A stretch of 64,000 nucleotides of DNA from Sipunculus nudus. Taxonomy: Eukaryota; Annelida; Sipuncula; Golfingiida; Sipunculidae. The notes beneath the pieces were generated by a model. It was not told the DNA's origin. It was given only the letters and a program-made list of their open reading frames with translations, and ran no database searches. The stretch lies in assembly GCA_026874595.1 (NCBI GenBank), contig CM049307.1, positions 95,392,330 to 95,456,329 on the forward strand, written 5' to 3'. Every line of letters begins with the position of its first letter. The stretch's first letter is position 1. The translations under genes were made by a program, and so were the position numbers. Positions 1 through 11,786 of this stretch are shown piece after piece.

Positions 1-1518
1 TTCAGTTCATTTCGAAAATGGGCCTAGGAAAATCGTTTAAATTTTGGTTTGGATCCGACACATTACCATGATTCGGGAACGTCATCAAGGAATATTCACA
101 AATGTAAAGTCACTTACACATAAATGAACCTGGGAATATGGGCCGAATATATGAATGCATACATGATGGAGGCTGTATATTCCTTAGAATGCAGATTTCT
201 AGTTTACCTTGCGTGTAATTAAAATACTTTATTGATAAATCATTGATAAAATCTACGGATTATAAAATTGTGCCACTTAATGGTTTTAATTTCAAGTTAA
301 TTTTAAGGTATTTCTTGGTAGTTCATCTGAGGTGCCGGGGAACAGCTCCATTCACAGTAATAGAAAATCATTGTCAATAAATACAATTATTATAAATCAT
401 AAACATAAAATGTCGGGCCAACACAGGATAGAAAGCAAACGGTGGTTTGCAGTATGTTTAAAACTTAAGGCCATGTGTGCGTTAACATCATGTAAAGTGC
501 ATTTGTATAACGACTGCGATCAAATTATACATTTTGTGACAGTTATTTTTTTTTTCTCGCGCTGACAGTTGATATACAATAGTTCTCCCCCAAAGTGATT
601 ACCGAGAGGTAACATCTGTGGATACTGACCTCCAGGCATGTGGCATTATGATGTGGTTCGGAATTGGGGCTCAACAGTGTGTACTTGTACAATTTAAAGA
701 TATAGAACAACACTGTTTAATTGAAATATAATTTAAACTCTTAACCTACAAATAATCAAAGTTCATTATATATGATTAAGTTTAACATGGATTTAAAATG
801 TATAGCCACACTTGACAGGCACGGCCTTATAATATAGCTACCCTCCCAGGGTAGGTTCATCTCGGCTAAACAGCTTGATCCCTAGAGGCAGCTCCATCCT
901 CCGTCCAGATTTTTTTAGCCCACGAAATCTGCATTGGGCGGAGTCACTGACTGTCTGTGATTTGCTGTTAGCCGTGGTCAGTTGATTGATGGTGGACATG
1001 CATTGACTATAGTGACAGATGAGAGGAGGGTCCTTACAGTATAACGCCTTATGCTGGTCAGTACTGGTAGGGCGAGTCAGGAAGAGAACTGCAAGGCAGA
1101 TGCATCTGGCTGGGTACAGGGGCTGCCAGCCTAACTACTTGTACAAAAGCAAGGCATGGTAAGCGCCCATCAAAATGTAAAGAATTCATAATCATATATA
1201 TGAAGCTAGAAATATGCATTCCACCAACATTCACTTTTTCTGCCATATTCCCATTAAGCATTCGTGCATGAGTCACTGTACATTTGTGAATATACCTTGA
1301 CGACATTTCTGAATCCGGATCATTCGCTGGGTCCACACTAAAATCGAACAGAATCTTCATTGGCACATTCCCGAAATGCAAAGAAATTTCACGAGATTCC
1401 ATTCATGATGGTGACATTCATGTGGTGGACAAAGACATAAACACACTCAAACACACACAGACATACAAACGGGAATGAACGCATAACCTCTTGGGGGAGG
1501 TAGTAAACTGTTTATTTT
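1..1518. other. Non-coding stretch, nothing recognised
   Basis: AT-rich sequence without a recognisable gene, RNA or repeat. A 114-codon minus-strand reading frame ends near 1402, but it has no family resemblance and a length expected by chance in DNA of this composition. Confidence 0.4.
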
Positions 1519-1587
1519 TCCGATCGAACATATAACCCTTTTCTTCCCCGAGTGCAAATAGTGCATGATAGACACAAAGTGTTATTC

Positions 1588-1712
1588 TACACTGCTATCC
1601 CGCTCAATTATAACCTTCAGCCGATCATAGAGATGGGCGTACAACGCCATCTTAGGTGGTCCCAGTTGCAACTCCTGACTTACCGATAGACTGGTTCCAA
1701 CTCCGATATGCA
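1588..1712 (+). repeat. Left terminal inverted repeat of the 4.6-kb element
   Basis: Starts TACACTGCTATCCCGCTC directly after the 8-bp duplication. It matches the reverse complement of 6093-6201, with an extra stretch of about 25 bases near 1668-1692 that the right arm lacks. Confidence 0.8.
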
Positions 1713-1824
1713 CGCTCATACGCTCATCGGTTGTCGTGGACGCTTACGCGGTCATGATTGATTATCCATGAGAAATTCTTGTAAAATAACTTTCTTGAGT
1801 TTTTTATTTTTATATTTCCAACTG

Positions 1825-2065
1825 GGCAATTGATGTTGAATAGACATCAAATTGATTTCAAACCTTGATGTCAAAATGATGTCAAAATAGGTTTAATTTT
1901 AAAGTAAAAATGACGTCAAAAGTTTGGCATCAACTTGATTTCAAACATTGATGTCAAAATAATGTCAAAGAAAGGCTTAGTTTGCACATCAAATTGACGT
2001 CAAAAGTAGTTACATCAAGATTTTGATATAAATCTGCTGTCACTTTAAAGTCAATTTAATGTCAT
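1825..2065. repeat. Cluster of TTGAYRTCAA-like motifs, left subterminal
   Basis: At least ten variants of the near-palindrome TTGATGTCAA or TTGACGTCAA, in both half-site orientations, lie just inside the left TIR. A matching cluster lies inside the right end at 5620-5860. Subterminal short repeats in some DNA transposons bind the transposase; that role here is inference. Confidence 0.6.
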
Positions 2066-2280
2066 GTGAATGCCAAACTATGTTAAAATTTCACCCTGTA
2101 GATGTTTTTCCTTTAAACATAAGCACACATCAACTAAGGAAAAGTATATCAAGTGAAGGCACTGTTTTATTTAGATTTCAATGTCCATTAAACTTGATTT
2201 CCGGAACGCGATCTTCAGATTTTCAGCTGCCATCTGAAAAGAACAGAGAGATTTTTAAACATTCAGAAAAGCATTGAGTA

Positions 2281-5200
2281 TGTACTGGGAATTTTGCAAT
2301 AGCAGGAAACGCTTTTTTATTGAGATGTTATATTAATTACCAAATCAACGAAGAGAAAAATAATGCTTTTTGAAAGGTCAAAGATGTAAACACAACATTG
2401 TCTTAAAAGCATATCACCTATAAAGAAAGGTATAATTTACATATGCATTTTTCATGGTCTAAACTTTAAACCTTTTCAGTCAATATGTGTTTAATTTAAA
2501 CACAAAGCATATTGCAAAAATAATATTACTACAAACACTGCCCACTCTTCAGAGAAAATATATTTATACTCCTGAGCTGCACATGGGCAGCTCTGGGCAA
2601 CACAATTTCATTTGCATTGCCCACTGAGCTTCCCACTGTAAAATCAGTGGGTATAGAGCTGCACAAAGCCTAGCCATGCGCTGCCCACCATGTATTTTTG
2701 TATGGGTAAACCTGTTCACTGCTATATTGTTCTTTTTACCTTTATGTTGAGTGTGCAATCAAAGTGAACAACCAAAATATTACTGTTTATGCCCTCTTCA
2801 TTAGTAAATACGATATCAGATTAATGGAAATTAACCATGGTGCCATATTAGGCAGAATAATCTGACTTTTAATAAGACAGTGCAAATCTGTGATTTCAAT
2901 ATACATTAAAGAAAGTTTGGATATAAAAAATAAGATTTAATTACAAAAATTTAATATGTCTTATATGTACAGTAAATCCGGAGTTATAGATATATAAAAA
3001 AAAGACAACCCTCTTTTCAGTATTGTAGGATTATGTAATATTATGTAATAGGATGATACAGCTGAGCGCCGGGACCCATGGCCTGTTTTTTATTTTTTTG
3101 GCAAGCATGCATTTGGACACGTACGAGCGTGTCAGTTTATGTCACAGAGTACATATTCTATACGGATCTCAAACAGCTTACTGGTTTTCTGCTCAGAACT
3201 CAAACATGTCAACATAGCCACTAATATTTCAAACTTAACTAGTAACACAACAAACTTTTTAATTTACTTATTTACTTTTACAATTTTATGAAACAATAAT
3301 GGTAATGGCAAATGTCATAATCACAATTATGTGAATGTCATATTATACACATGAGTGAAGCACTTTAATAAAATTGCTTGTTATAATATATTTTAAATAT
3401 ATTTTACCTCTAGATGACCACTTAAATGGGAATTAAATAGCATGGAATAACACCCTTAAGCATAGAATGGTTTCTTATGTAATTTCTTTCATTTTTTGTA
3501 AATACTCAGTAAAATAATAATTTGTTAAATTATTAACTTTTCAATAACATATGTTTAATTGATTATTAGATATTTCTTTTAATCGCTAACTGTAACCTTT
3601 ATGCATGCATATAGTGTTTCCAGTTCATAAAATGACTGAAAAAGTTTTTTAACCCCCCCCCATTTTTCTTTTTACATTGGTCCGTTTTTTATCACTTAAA
3701 ATTACTGTTATTAAAACATGTTAAAAATGGTACCTTAAAAATGTTTTACAAATTTATTCATAAAAGTATCTGTATAACTCTCCCTTTACCAGGCAGAGCT
3801 AAAAGCATCGATATCCTATGTCAAGTCCAGATTTGATTCCCGACCTCGCATGCTCAATGCTGTATTATAAGACCTCTTCCTTAAAAGGCTACATTTTACA
3901 GTCAAAATGGCGGCCTGTATAAAGGAGTTAAAAAATTTGACATTAACAAGCGACTGCAACGATATGTAATGCATGTAGTTCTTTCAGTGCTTCAAACTTA
4001 TTTAATTTTTTTTTTCATTTTTTTCCTATTATATTTATTCATTTTATTTTAATAGTCCATTTTGCCACCTTTTCTACTGAACTTCAAATTGATTTTGATT
4101 AATCTTATTTAAAAATTACTAATGGTCTTTCATAAAAATTATGTTTTACAATTTTATGGTAAAATACTATACAATATACAGAAATTAATATATACATTTT
4201 ATATATATATATATTATTTAGAAAAATATGAATGTGAATATAATGCCATGGTCGTTTGCTTCATTAATGTCATTATAAAGTATTTAATGAAGGTGAAATA
4301 AGGGGTGAAGTCAACATGCACTTTGTAAGGATAAAGTAAGACTTTATTGAATACGCTTATAAGGGCATAACATGACAGCCTGAGCCCTGTATAGTGGCTC
4401 AAGTTTATAAATAAGGTGAGGGAGTGGGATAGTATGGTTTGTATAGGCCATGTTATATAATCTAAGGAATGCAGCAGGTTCAGGCGAGGTCAGACAATAA
4501 TGGCTTAGGCTTCCTTTGCTTGTGGAGTTGGTGTAATGACCAGTTACATTGTTACAATGAAGCAGTTACATTGATATATGACACATCAACTACTTGTACA
4601 GAAATACATACACATTTGAATACATATATATTCACTATACCTGTATTTACACAGTAAGAATCGAACCCCAACCTTCATTTTACATATTCCTACACTATAT
4701 AATTAAAAATATAAATAAATAAATATATATATACATATATATTTCAAACACAAACATATATGGACTACAAACATATATGGATTGATTCAATTATCCTTAT
4801 TAATACATTTCAGACCGTCTTTTTGTATATACTGTAGAAGGCCTTCACAATTCAATGGTTCTGATATTACTGAAACATACTGGCCTGTTGGCCAGGAAAC
4901 CTCCCCACTTACATACCTTTTACCAAGAAAACGGCTGATTTTATGCAACACTTCATAATAAATTTTGTTAAAAATATGTACCAATATTTTTTTATTGTGT
5001 AGCAATGCAAGGGTTAAAGCAGGAAGGAATAAAGAATAAAAATATACTCACAATGCTTGAACACGTTTCCTTGATTCGACTGTTTTAGCTGCACTGCTGA
5101 TGTGTACTGACAGAATGTTGGCCTCACAAGGACACAGAAACCAATGACGACCCCAGTGCTGGGGGGGGGGGGGGATATACGAGTGCGCTTGAGGGGATCA

Positions 5201-5617
5201 TCAAATAAGTGACACACTATGGGTTGATGTGAGAGGGCTGCAGTGTTCACAGACCAAGTGAGGTTGCTGTACAGTCCACCAATTAATTAATGGTTCCTTA
5301 TAAATTTCAAGTTTGGAAATAATAGCACAGTTTACAATTACCTTATTCCTGGTAAATAGCATTTAATATGTATACATCAGAAAGGGATAGATATATAATA
5401 AGTAATATAACAGCATGCCAATTTACAGCAATATGTACCAGTATTAGACCTTTTACAATAATTTTTATATATGTTGCACATCTTTTGAATCACAACTTCA
5501 TCCCCCAATATATCATTAAAAGTATTCAGGAAATGTGCTTACACTTTCTTGTGAGAAGCTTAGGCTAAATAAACATGATTCCCCTATAAACAGCATGCAG
5601 GCACTGTTAACCTGAAA
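2281..5617. other. Interior of the 4.6-kb element, no gene recognised
   Basis: AT-rich interior with short frames only (up to 78 codons) in both strands, a 14-base G run at 5161-5174 and a short AT tract near 4201. No transposase motif was recognised. Confidence 0.5.
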
Positions 5618-5862
5618 AATATTGATGTCAGTTTGACGTCAATTTGACATCAATTTATTGTCTAAAACTTGACATCGATTTGATGTCAAATGAAAATCAA
5701 TTATATTGAATAAATGTAGTAAATATATAATGTTTCCTTTAAAAATTATTTACTAATTTCCTTATTCTACTTCTAGAGAAAATACAATCAAATAAAATCT
5801 GAAATGACAATGTTTAACATTTTGATCAAATCTCAACCAATATTTGACGTCAAATTAACGTT
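5618..5862. repeat. Cluster of TTGAYRTCAA-like motifs, right subterminal
   Basis: Several TTGATGTCA, TTGACGTCAA and TTGACATCAA variants occur at 5622-5700 and again near 5843-5860, mirroring the cluster at the other end of the element. Confidence 0.55.
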
Positions 5863-6092
5863 GAGGTGCACAATGGGTTATCTAGTTTTGAAATATTGAA
5901 GATTGCGTTGTTGCTCAAAAATATAATGATGGATGTATAGATAATACAATATTCTGAATACGTTTTTTATTCCACTGTATGTTACATTGATTTATCATTA
6001 ATATCTATTCAACTAATCAATAATTTCACATGAAATGCAAAGCAAACTTTTGGCAACTTTTCCGAGCAAATGAGATTTTATTTTTCTCAAAT

Positions 6093-6201
6093 ATATCCAT
6101 ATTGAAGTTGGAACCGGTCCGTCGGGAGCACTGAAGATGGCGTTGTACGCCCGTCTCTATTATTGGTAGAGAACCATAATAGAGCGGGGTACCAGTCTAA
6201 A
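6093..6201 (-). repeat. Right terminal inverted repeat of the 4.6-kb element
   Basis: The reverse complement begins TTTAGACTGGTACCCCGCTC and aligns with the left end. It is followed directly by the duplication TGTTATTC at 6202-6209. Confidence 0.8.
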
Positions 6202-6339
6202 TGTTATTCCAGTCATGTACACATGTCCCGAATGTCCGAAATTTCTTTTAAGTCTTCCTATTAAAGGTACTGCAAGGTGCATCAACATCAGATACTAACC
6301 TTTATCAAGGAAAGATGTGTTATAGCACCAAAATATAAA

Positions 6340-6342
<3 letters not shown>

Positions 6343-6387
<45 letters not shown>
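6343..6387. repeat. (TA)n microsatellite
   Basis: Uninterrupted AT dinucleotide run of about 45 bp inside the dispersed repeat. A (TA)n run lies at the same internal place in the copy at 18.98 kb, so the tract is part of the repeat family. Confidence 0.95.
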
Positions 6388-6390
<3 letters not shown>

Positions 6391-6599
6391 ACACATATAC
6401 TAACCGTCTGTGCCGTTGATGTTTCCTGCAGACCTTCAACACCAGGTTAACCCAAGCTGAACTCGAAGTGAACCTAGGGCATGTATGTGATTATACACTT
6501 AATGTCGCTGTACATGCTAAAAGGGTTACACGCATCAGTGCATGCAGTCCTGAAGTAACATGGTCCAATTTCAAATTTGTAACACACACGGATCCTTTT

Positions 6600-6760
6600 T
6601 TTAATCAGCCGCCGCAACCTTTTTAGATTTTCATATCAATTTTTGCGGCCTGACCCTTCTATTTTCGGACCTTTATTTTAAGTTTTATTTTAAAGTCGGC
6701 CTTGGTTGAATCCCTCCTTTCCTTAATCCTGGATTCGCTCCTGCTCGGGCTCCATTCATG
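6600..6760 (+). repeat. Dispersed repeat fragment (GCCGCAACCTTTTTA / CCTGGATTCGCTC family)
   Basis: Shares CCGCAACCTTTTTA, a CTTTATT stretch and AATCCTGGATTCGCTC with 19850-19970. A related piece with GCGGCCTG and a C run is at 36205-36260 and a further piece near 38030-38060. Family not identified. Confidence 0.55.
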
Positions 6761-6884
6761 ACTCCAAACAGTTGTATTTTAGATACATACATGAAACCAA
6801 AAAAGTAATTAATCAATTAATTTAACTAAATAGTTACAATAAAATTATTTATACCAGATTTTATATAATTTTATAGGCTATACT

Positions 6885-8199
6885 ATCAGGGCTGGAGTAA
6901 TTGAAAAAGTAATTGTAATTGAATGTTATTAATTTCATGATTTCATGTAAATGATAGTAATTTGTAATTGGCTATATTTTAAATTACATGTAATTGTAAT
7001 TGTAATTAATTATTTTGAAAACAATTCACAGTAATTTCAATTACTTTTCAATTACTTTTTAATAACACTTAAAACAAATAATCTGCCTGAAGTCAGACTA
7101 CCTTGTATATTGCTACACAGTAGTCATCACGCTGATCCCTCTGTTCCCAAAGTTTCATCTGAGCTGTGTGTTTCAAGCTTATTCCTAACAAGGTTTCTGG
7201 GGAGGGTTCTGTGTGAATTTCCCCCAAATATAATTTAAGTAACCTCTGCGTGTATTCTGTCTGAATACAAACAGCCTGACTGCATTCGTTCAGTCTATCT
7301 GCTGGTCATCCGGAAACATCTTAAGGGGCTAGTATTTTGATTGCAGGAACTTATTATCGACCATCGAGTGCCTACATATAATTTCTTCTGAGCAGTGGCC
7401 TGTATGTATACAGCTTATGATTGACAAAGTTTCCTGTAAGGGTTTCTGTGGGAGTTCACCCTGACAATGAAGCACCCCTCTTCTCTTGTTATGTTTGACT
7501 GCAAAATGTCCAGACAATCGATATTTCATCCAGAATCATCAAAAGGGGCTAGTTCCATTTGTTTGGATTATAGTGACCTATAAGTGTGGACATGCACAGT
7601 GATTTAACGAAAATAGAATCATCATTAGCTTTTGTGCCCAACGGGAGAGCAATGTCTAAGGATAAGCAACTTTCAGTATCATCAGACAAATTGTTTATGC
7701 AATACAGCTGTTCCATGATAGGAATTTTTAAATTTTTTTGATGGTAAAGGGCACCCAACAGTTTGATAACGTATCATATACAGGCATAGATATACACCAA
7801 ACAGACATGCATTTAATGAAACCAAGCATTGCAAGTACATCCGTTTTCTTTTGTATTTAGTATACCCGGTAGTTAATTACCTACCACAATATATAGTGAT
7901 ACATACCATAACATCTGGATGTAATTGACCTCGGCAATGTATACTATACAAATCTTATTCAGAAAGGCATTTGTTATTATATGTATCAAACAATTATCAT
8001 ACCGATTCCCTGTGATAATTTAGGAGAATATATCTTCAAAGGTTATTATTTTTTTCGTAGTGGATATATTCCCCGCTTCGAAGGCACCCCAAAATTTCAC
8101 TATGCTTTTCTCGGACTTTCTGTACTTTGACTTCTGGTAAGTCTTCAGTTTGTTGGCTCACATTAACTTTACCTGCAGTGGCAAGAGTTTCGCCTCATC
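6885..8199. other. Intergenic stretch, TAATTG-rich at its start
   Basis: 6890-7060 is dense in GTAATTG/CAATTAC words, a simple low-complexity pattern. The rest to 8199 contains only short, unrecognised frames. Confidence 0.4.
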
Positions 8200-8229
8200 A
8201 TGAAGCTTGGGGATCAGCAGGTATCATTT

Positions 8230-8577
8230 ATTCTGATCTTTCTTTCATTTAATCTTTCATTCATTCAATCTTTCATTCATTCCTATCTTTATTTTATTCA
8301 ATCTTTCTCTCATTCAATCTTCCTTTCATTCAATCTTTCATTCATTCAATCTTTCATTTATTCTGTCTTTCTTTTATTCAATCTTTCATTCATTCAATCG
8401 TCCATTCAAACTTTCATTCATTCATTCTTTCATACATTCTTCAATCTTTCAATCATTCAATCTTTCATTCATTCAACCTTTCATTCATTGTCTCTCTTTC
8501 TTTCAATCTTTCTTTCATTCATACTTTCATTCATTTAATCATACATTTAATCATTCATTGATTATGTCTTTCTTTCA
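8230..8577 (+). repeat. TTTCATTCATTCAATC-type minisatellite
   Basis: About 350 bp built from TTTCATTCATTCAATC-like units of 12-16 bases with small variations. The Ser/Phe/Ile-rich open frame across it is a by-product of the repeat and is not a gene. Confidence 0.9.
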
Positions 8578-8581
8578 TTCT

Positions 8582-8770
8582 CGATATAATGGTCCGAGAT
8601 CGTAAGGAATGTGGTCCGAGATCGTCCACCCGATTGTCTAAAATTGTCGCATTAATCGCCTAAAGATCGATTGCTGACGCGTGACGCATGACGCGTTACG
8701 CACGCATTAGTCTGATTTGCTAAAGATTGGAGCATTTTTTTCCCAGATTTTACGCTGGACGCGTGACGCT
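8582..8770 (+). repeat. CpG-rich dispersed repeat with GACGCGTGACGC words
   Basis: Contains GATTGCTGACGCGTGACGC, then ACGCGTTACGC and GACGCGTGACGC, followed by TTAGTCTG and GAGCATTTTT. The same order of words is found at 23729-23812, so this is a two-copy dispersed segment. It is unusual for its CpG density in AT-rich DNA. Confidence 0.6.
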
Positions 8771-8875
8771 TGCATAAGTGTGCTGTGGGCTTTAATAATT
8801 CGTTGTGTGATGTACAAGAGCATGTACATCAAAGTAACAACCTGCTCTTTTTATTCTAAGTTACATTCAGGTCGC

Positions 8876-9071
8876 GCTGCAATCGTCCTTCGTAAATATA
8901 AAAAGAAATATCTGAGGATTCAGGCAAAATTATGGGAAACGATCCCTCTTAGGACCTACCTGGTATCATTCCCGGCAGTACAAGACCAAAAATATGCATT
9001 TCCGAGGCACGGTCACGGAGGAGAAGCGAGACAAAAGTCTCGTGTGACCACCTTGAATTATAATATAGAAG
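8876..9071 (+). CDS. Unrecognised open frame, candidate exon
   Basis: An open frame of 133 codons (8717-9118) contains a segment bordered by an acceptor-like CATTCAG|GTCG and a donor-like AGAAG|GTAAAC. The encoded stretch is basic (YKKKYLRIQAKLW) with no family I recognise. No matching exon was found nearby. The length is close to what chance gives in this composition, so this is a weak candidate. Confidence 0.15.
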
Positions 9072-10488
9072 GTAAACAGTATGAACCGAAGAAAGAAATA
9101 TCTTTACAAAGTAGGTAATGTCATTAACTTAAGCTTTTATTATGCAGAAAAAAAAATTTCTGTTGTAAGATAAACTTTTTTAGTGGTGAAGCACTCATTT
9201 TAACCATTTCTAAAATTCCCTGGTTCCCTTTTCAACGGGATCGTTTGGAATGCAAAAATCGTAGTTGTTAAATTTAGAGTGCTCAAACTTGAGATTCAAT
9301 CCAATCTCGAAACTAGATCACTATTTGTGCCTTGGCTTTGAATTATTCATAAAATTTTTTATTTAAGCTCTTACAAAGGAATTCAGAATAGTCCTACACC
9401 TCGGTTGTGACAATCATGGCAGATAAACTACTTGTTTCATATATTACATTTACTTCTATAATTTCTGAAAGAGAAGATAACATATACCGACAGAAGGCAG
9501 TTGATGAATAAAGCCAGCCCTGTGCTTAAGAATGGACCAAACCAGCTTCAAGCCAACATTCCGGATTAAAACCAATATGACAGTATAAAAAAACATATAA
9601 AACTAACTATGCAGTCATCTGCATTCAAGTTACTTGTTTGCAGATACTTAAACTACATACGAAAGCGTAGAAAGGAAAGGCGTATAGGGTTTGATGTGTT
9701 TATTACTGAATCAATATTTGGGTTAAACTAGTTTAAGGGGGGTTTCTTAGATTCACCTTTGAGGCTAAGATTTGTTTTTTATGCTGTTGACATTTTTTAA
9801 AAATTCCCTTAGAAATTAAATAAAATATGATAGAGCGATAACAATATTTTTTAAATCCAACTCCCTTTGATTAAAAGTAAAAAATATAATGTTAACTGTT
9901 TTTATTTAAAATGTAAATATGGCAACACAATCTCCATATTCTATCTGAATAACCCAGTCATCACTTTGACATGTGGCAATTACCTCTACGACTGTCTTAT
10001 ATTATTCCTTACTTAAGCATAAAAACAGCAACCTTTATGGCAAGTAGAAGCACTCTCGCTCGTACAAGTTTATAGATCATATGTCTGAATCATTCGGAAT
10101 CAAGGCTTCATAATGTAGTCCAGTTATCAAGCATAAAATGAATGGCAAACTTTGCATTTTTGTATGTGCATTCTTTTTGCCATTTGTTGTATGAGATCAG
10201 GGACGCAATATGGAAATTGCAATTACATTGCCTGCATACATCAAAACACTCTGCAAAAAAGACTGCGTTCAACTAATCTAAGAATTTGTAGACTATTGAT
10301 TTTAGAAGAAATAATGTTGCGAAAATGTTTAGTTGTTCAGAGACCCTGTACTACAAAAACCGAAAACATATTGGTATAAGGTGGAGAATCCCGTTACAGG
10401 TAATAACGCCTTTGTTTCATGTATGCATGGTTAGTTTATTATTTTGAAATTATGTTGACCTATTGTATTGCTTTAAGAGAAATTTTAC

Positions 10489-10519
10489 AAACATATGTTT
10501 TAAATTAAAACATATGTTT
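10489..10519. repeat. Perfect 31-bp palindrome
   Basis: Arms AAACATATGTTTTAA and TTAAAACATATGTTT with a single central base. The DNA could extrude or form a transcript hairpin; no neighbouring gene explains it. Confidence 0.85.
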
Positions 10520-10879
10520 TAAAGGATCTGTTTCTTGAATACTATGTTTTTATTACGGAAGAAATATGCATGTACACAGATAACAGCTGAACTTACAATA
10601 AATTTTAGTCCTCTCAGTTATCCCACATTTAATAAGAAAAAAGTTTGCAATATATCCTATAATAATCAAAAGTGCTTTCCTTTGCCAGAAAGCAGTAATA
10701 ACTACCACATTTATGTGACTATCTTTGTCACAAACAAAAATTTAAAGTTAGCTGTCCCTGAGCAGGCTCTTTATGGTCAGGTAAAATATTTCTGAGATAA
10801 ATGAAGAATAATTATTTTATATTCCATATCCATAATTTATCCTGATTATTTTTATGACACCCTGGACATTCTGAGATAA

Positions 10880-11065
10880 GCCTTCTTTGAAGGGTCCATA
10901 AAGGACCATATACCGGGGGTTTCCAAAAGTACTTTGAAAGGTTCCAGAATCAGTCCGCTGTAAAGAATCTTAATGGATTCCTCTTGGAACGTTTAAATAG
11001 GTTCTGGATGGAACCTAAGAACCCTTTTGGGTTCTACCTGGAACCATTTTCTTAGAAAGCATCGG
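10880..11065. repeat. GGTTCC/GGAACC-rich segment, possible degraded small TIR element
   Basis: Many GGTTCC, GGAACC and GGTTCT words in both orientations, including AACCCTTTTGGGTT, give local dyad symmetry. Clean ends and a target duplication were not found. Confidence 0.3.
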
Positions 11066-11661
11066 ATCTTGCTTCACACAGCGGTTAGGAGTTCTGGGAG
11101 TGTGTAACAGTAGCGTGAGGAGAGGAGAGTATACAATCACGGGAAGAAACATTATGTGAAAATAATTAAAGGAAATAAACAACATTATAAATCATTAATC
11201 TTTTTCATATTTTGATTGAATAAATAAATGTGTATCTAGACACAGATGTATGATAAATCAAGTTGTAAATATCGATTATAACGAAGGTAGAAAGGGAATT
11301 TTATATAACAGTTGAATCCCATGTTTTATAACTACGGGTTCATCACCATGCCAACAAAGAATAGTGCAGTCTCTAACACGAATAGGTATGATAACGCTTC
11401 ATAAACCGAAGTCCATGAATATTTTGAGTAAAAGTTCATAATAAAAATATGTAGGTTTTCTATTTCTTAAATGGTTTCACTCAAATGTATATAACGGTAC
11501 CCTAGACTAACCCTAACATATAAATATAAAATGACATAAAAAAGCTAAAATTTAAGGAGAATTACATAACTGCATATGTCGATATTATATTGCCTGTCGT
11601 TGCCCTTAGAACAAAAAATCCAATGAATCATTTGATAAGAACTGATTAAAAAAATCCAATA

Positions 11662-11786
11662 TTATTTTCCACAGAATCTTCTGTTAGTAAAAGGGATTAA
11701 AAACATGACCAGAAATGACACCAGGAAATACCCGCCGGCCAAGTAAAACACTGGGTCGTATGAGTCCAATATATGTCGAACATAAC
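11662..11786 (-). CDS. Transporter exon 5 (TM12, C-terminus, stop)
   Basis: Acceptor TTATTTTACAG|GTTATG completes Gly and gives GYVRHILDSYDPVFYLAG, a final hydrophobic helix and the tail NRRFCGK before TAA (11664-11662). Exon 4 ends in a PFAG that joins this GYV in frame. The acceptor is the first unit of the 44-bp array at 11781-12100. Confidence 0.85.

Larger units (their letters stand above)
1588..6201. mobile_element. 4.6-kb TIR DNA transposon, apparently non-autonomous
   Basis: The ends form imperfect inverted repeats of about 110 bp (1588-1712 and 6093-6201), sharing for example CCCGCTC, GGGCGTACAACGCCATCTT and GGTTCCAACT in opposite orientation; the left arm carries a small extra insertion. 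The element is bordered by the perfect 8-bp duplication TGTTATTC (1580-1587 and 6202-6209). The related uninterrupted repeat has TGTACTTC at the matching place (18836-18843). Long TIRs with an 8-bp duplication fit Mutator-like or Academ-like elements; the duplication does not match the hAT preference. Internal frames are all under 80 codons, so no transposase is visible. It may be non-autonomous or decayed. Confidence 0.8.
1519..6595 (+). repeat. Dispersed repeat, interrupted copy (split by a TIR element)
   Basis: The segments 1519-1587 and 6202-6595 together align with one continuous segment at 18786-19218. Shared landmarks are a GCAAATAG/GCATGATAGACACA stretch, a CTGTGCCGTTGATGTTTC stretch and a TACACGCATCAGTGCATG stretch, with a (TA)n tract in the same internal place in both copies. 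The two halves here are separated by the 4.6-kb element at 1588-6201, so the copy at 18.8 kb serves as the empty-site reference. No coding capacity is seen; the family is not identified. Confidence 0.75.
9120..11650. other. Intergenic stretch downstream of the transporter gene
   Basis: AT-rich, without a supported gene. It holds a perfect 31-bp palindrome at 10489-10519 and, at 10880-11065, a segment rich in GGTTCC/GGAACC words that could be a small degraded DNA element. Confidence 0.4.

Noticed and set aside
1058-1402. 114-codon minus-strand frame starting MESREISLHFGNV
   Set aside because: No family resemblance, no convincing splice sites, and a couple of frames this long are expected by chance in 64 kb of this composition.
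1588-6201. Tc1/mariner-type TA duplication for the 4.6-kb element
   Set aside because: TA does border both ends, but the perfect 8-bp TGTTATTC just outside and the empty-site copy fit better.
8200-8538. 112-codon Ser/Phe/Ile-rich frame
   Set aside because: A translation of the TTTCATTCATTCAATC minisatellite.
6885-9520. CAGGGCTGG at 6888 and CCAGCCCTG at 9513 as ends of a hAT-like element
   Set aside because: Only nine bases match and the flanking eight bases do not agree, so no target duplication.
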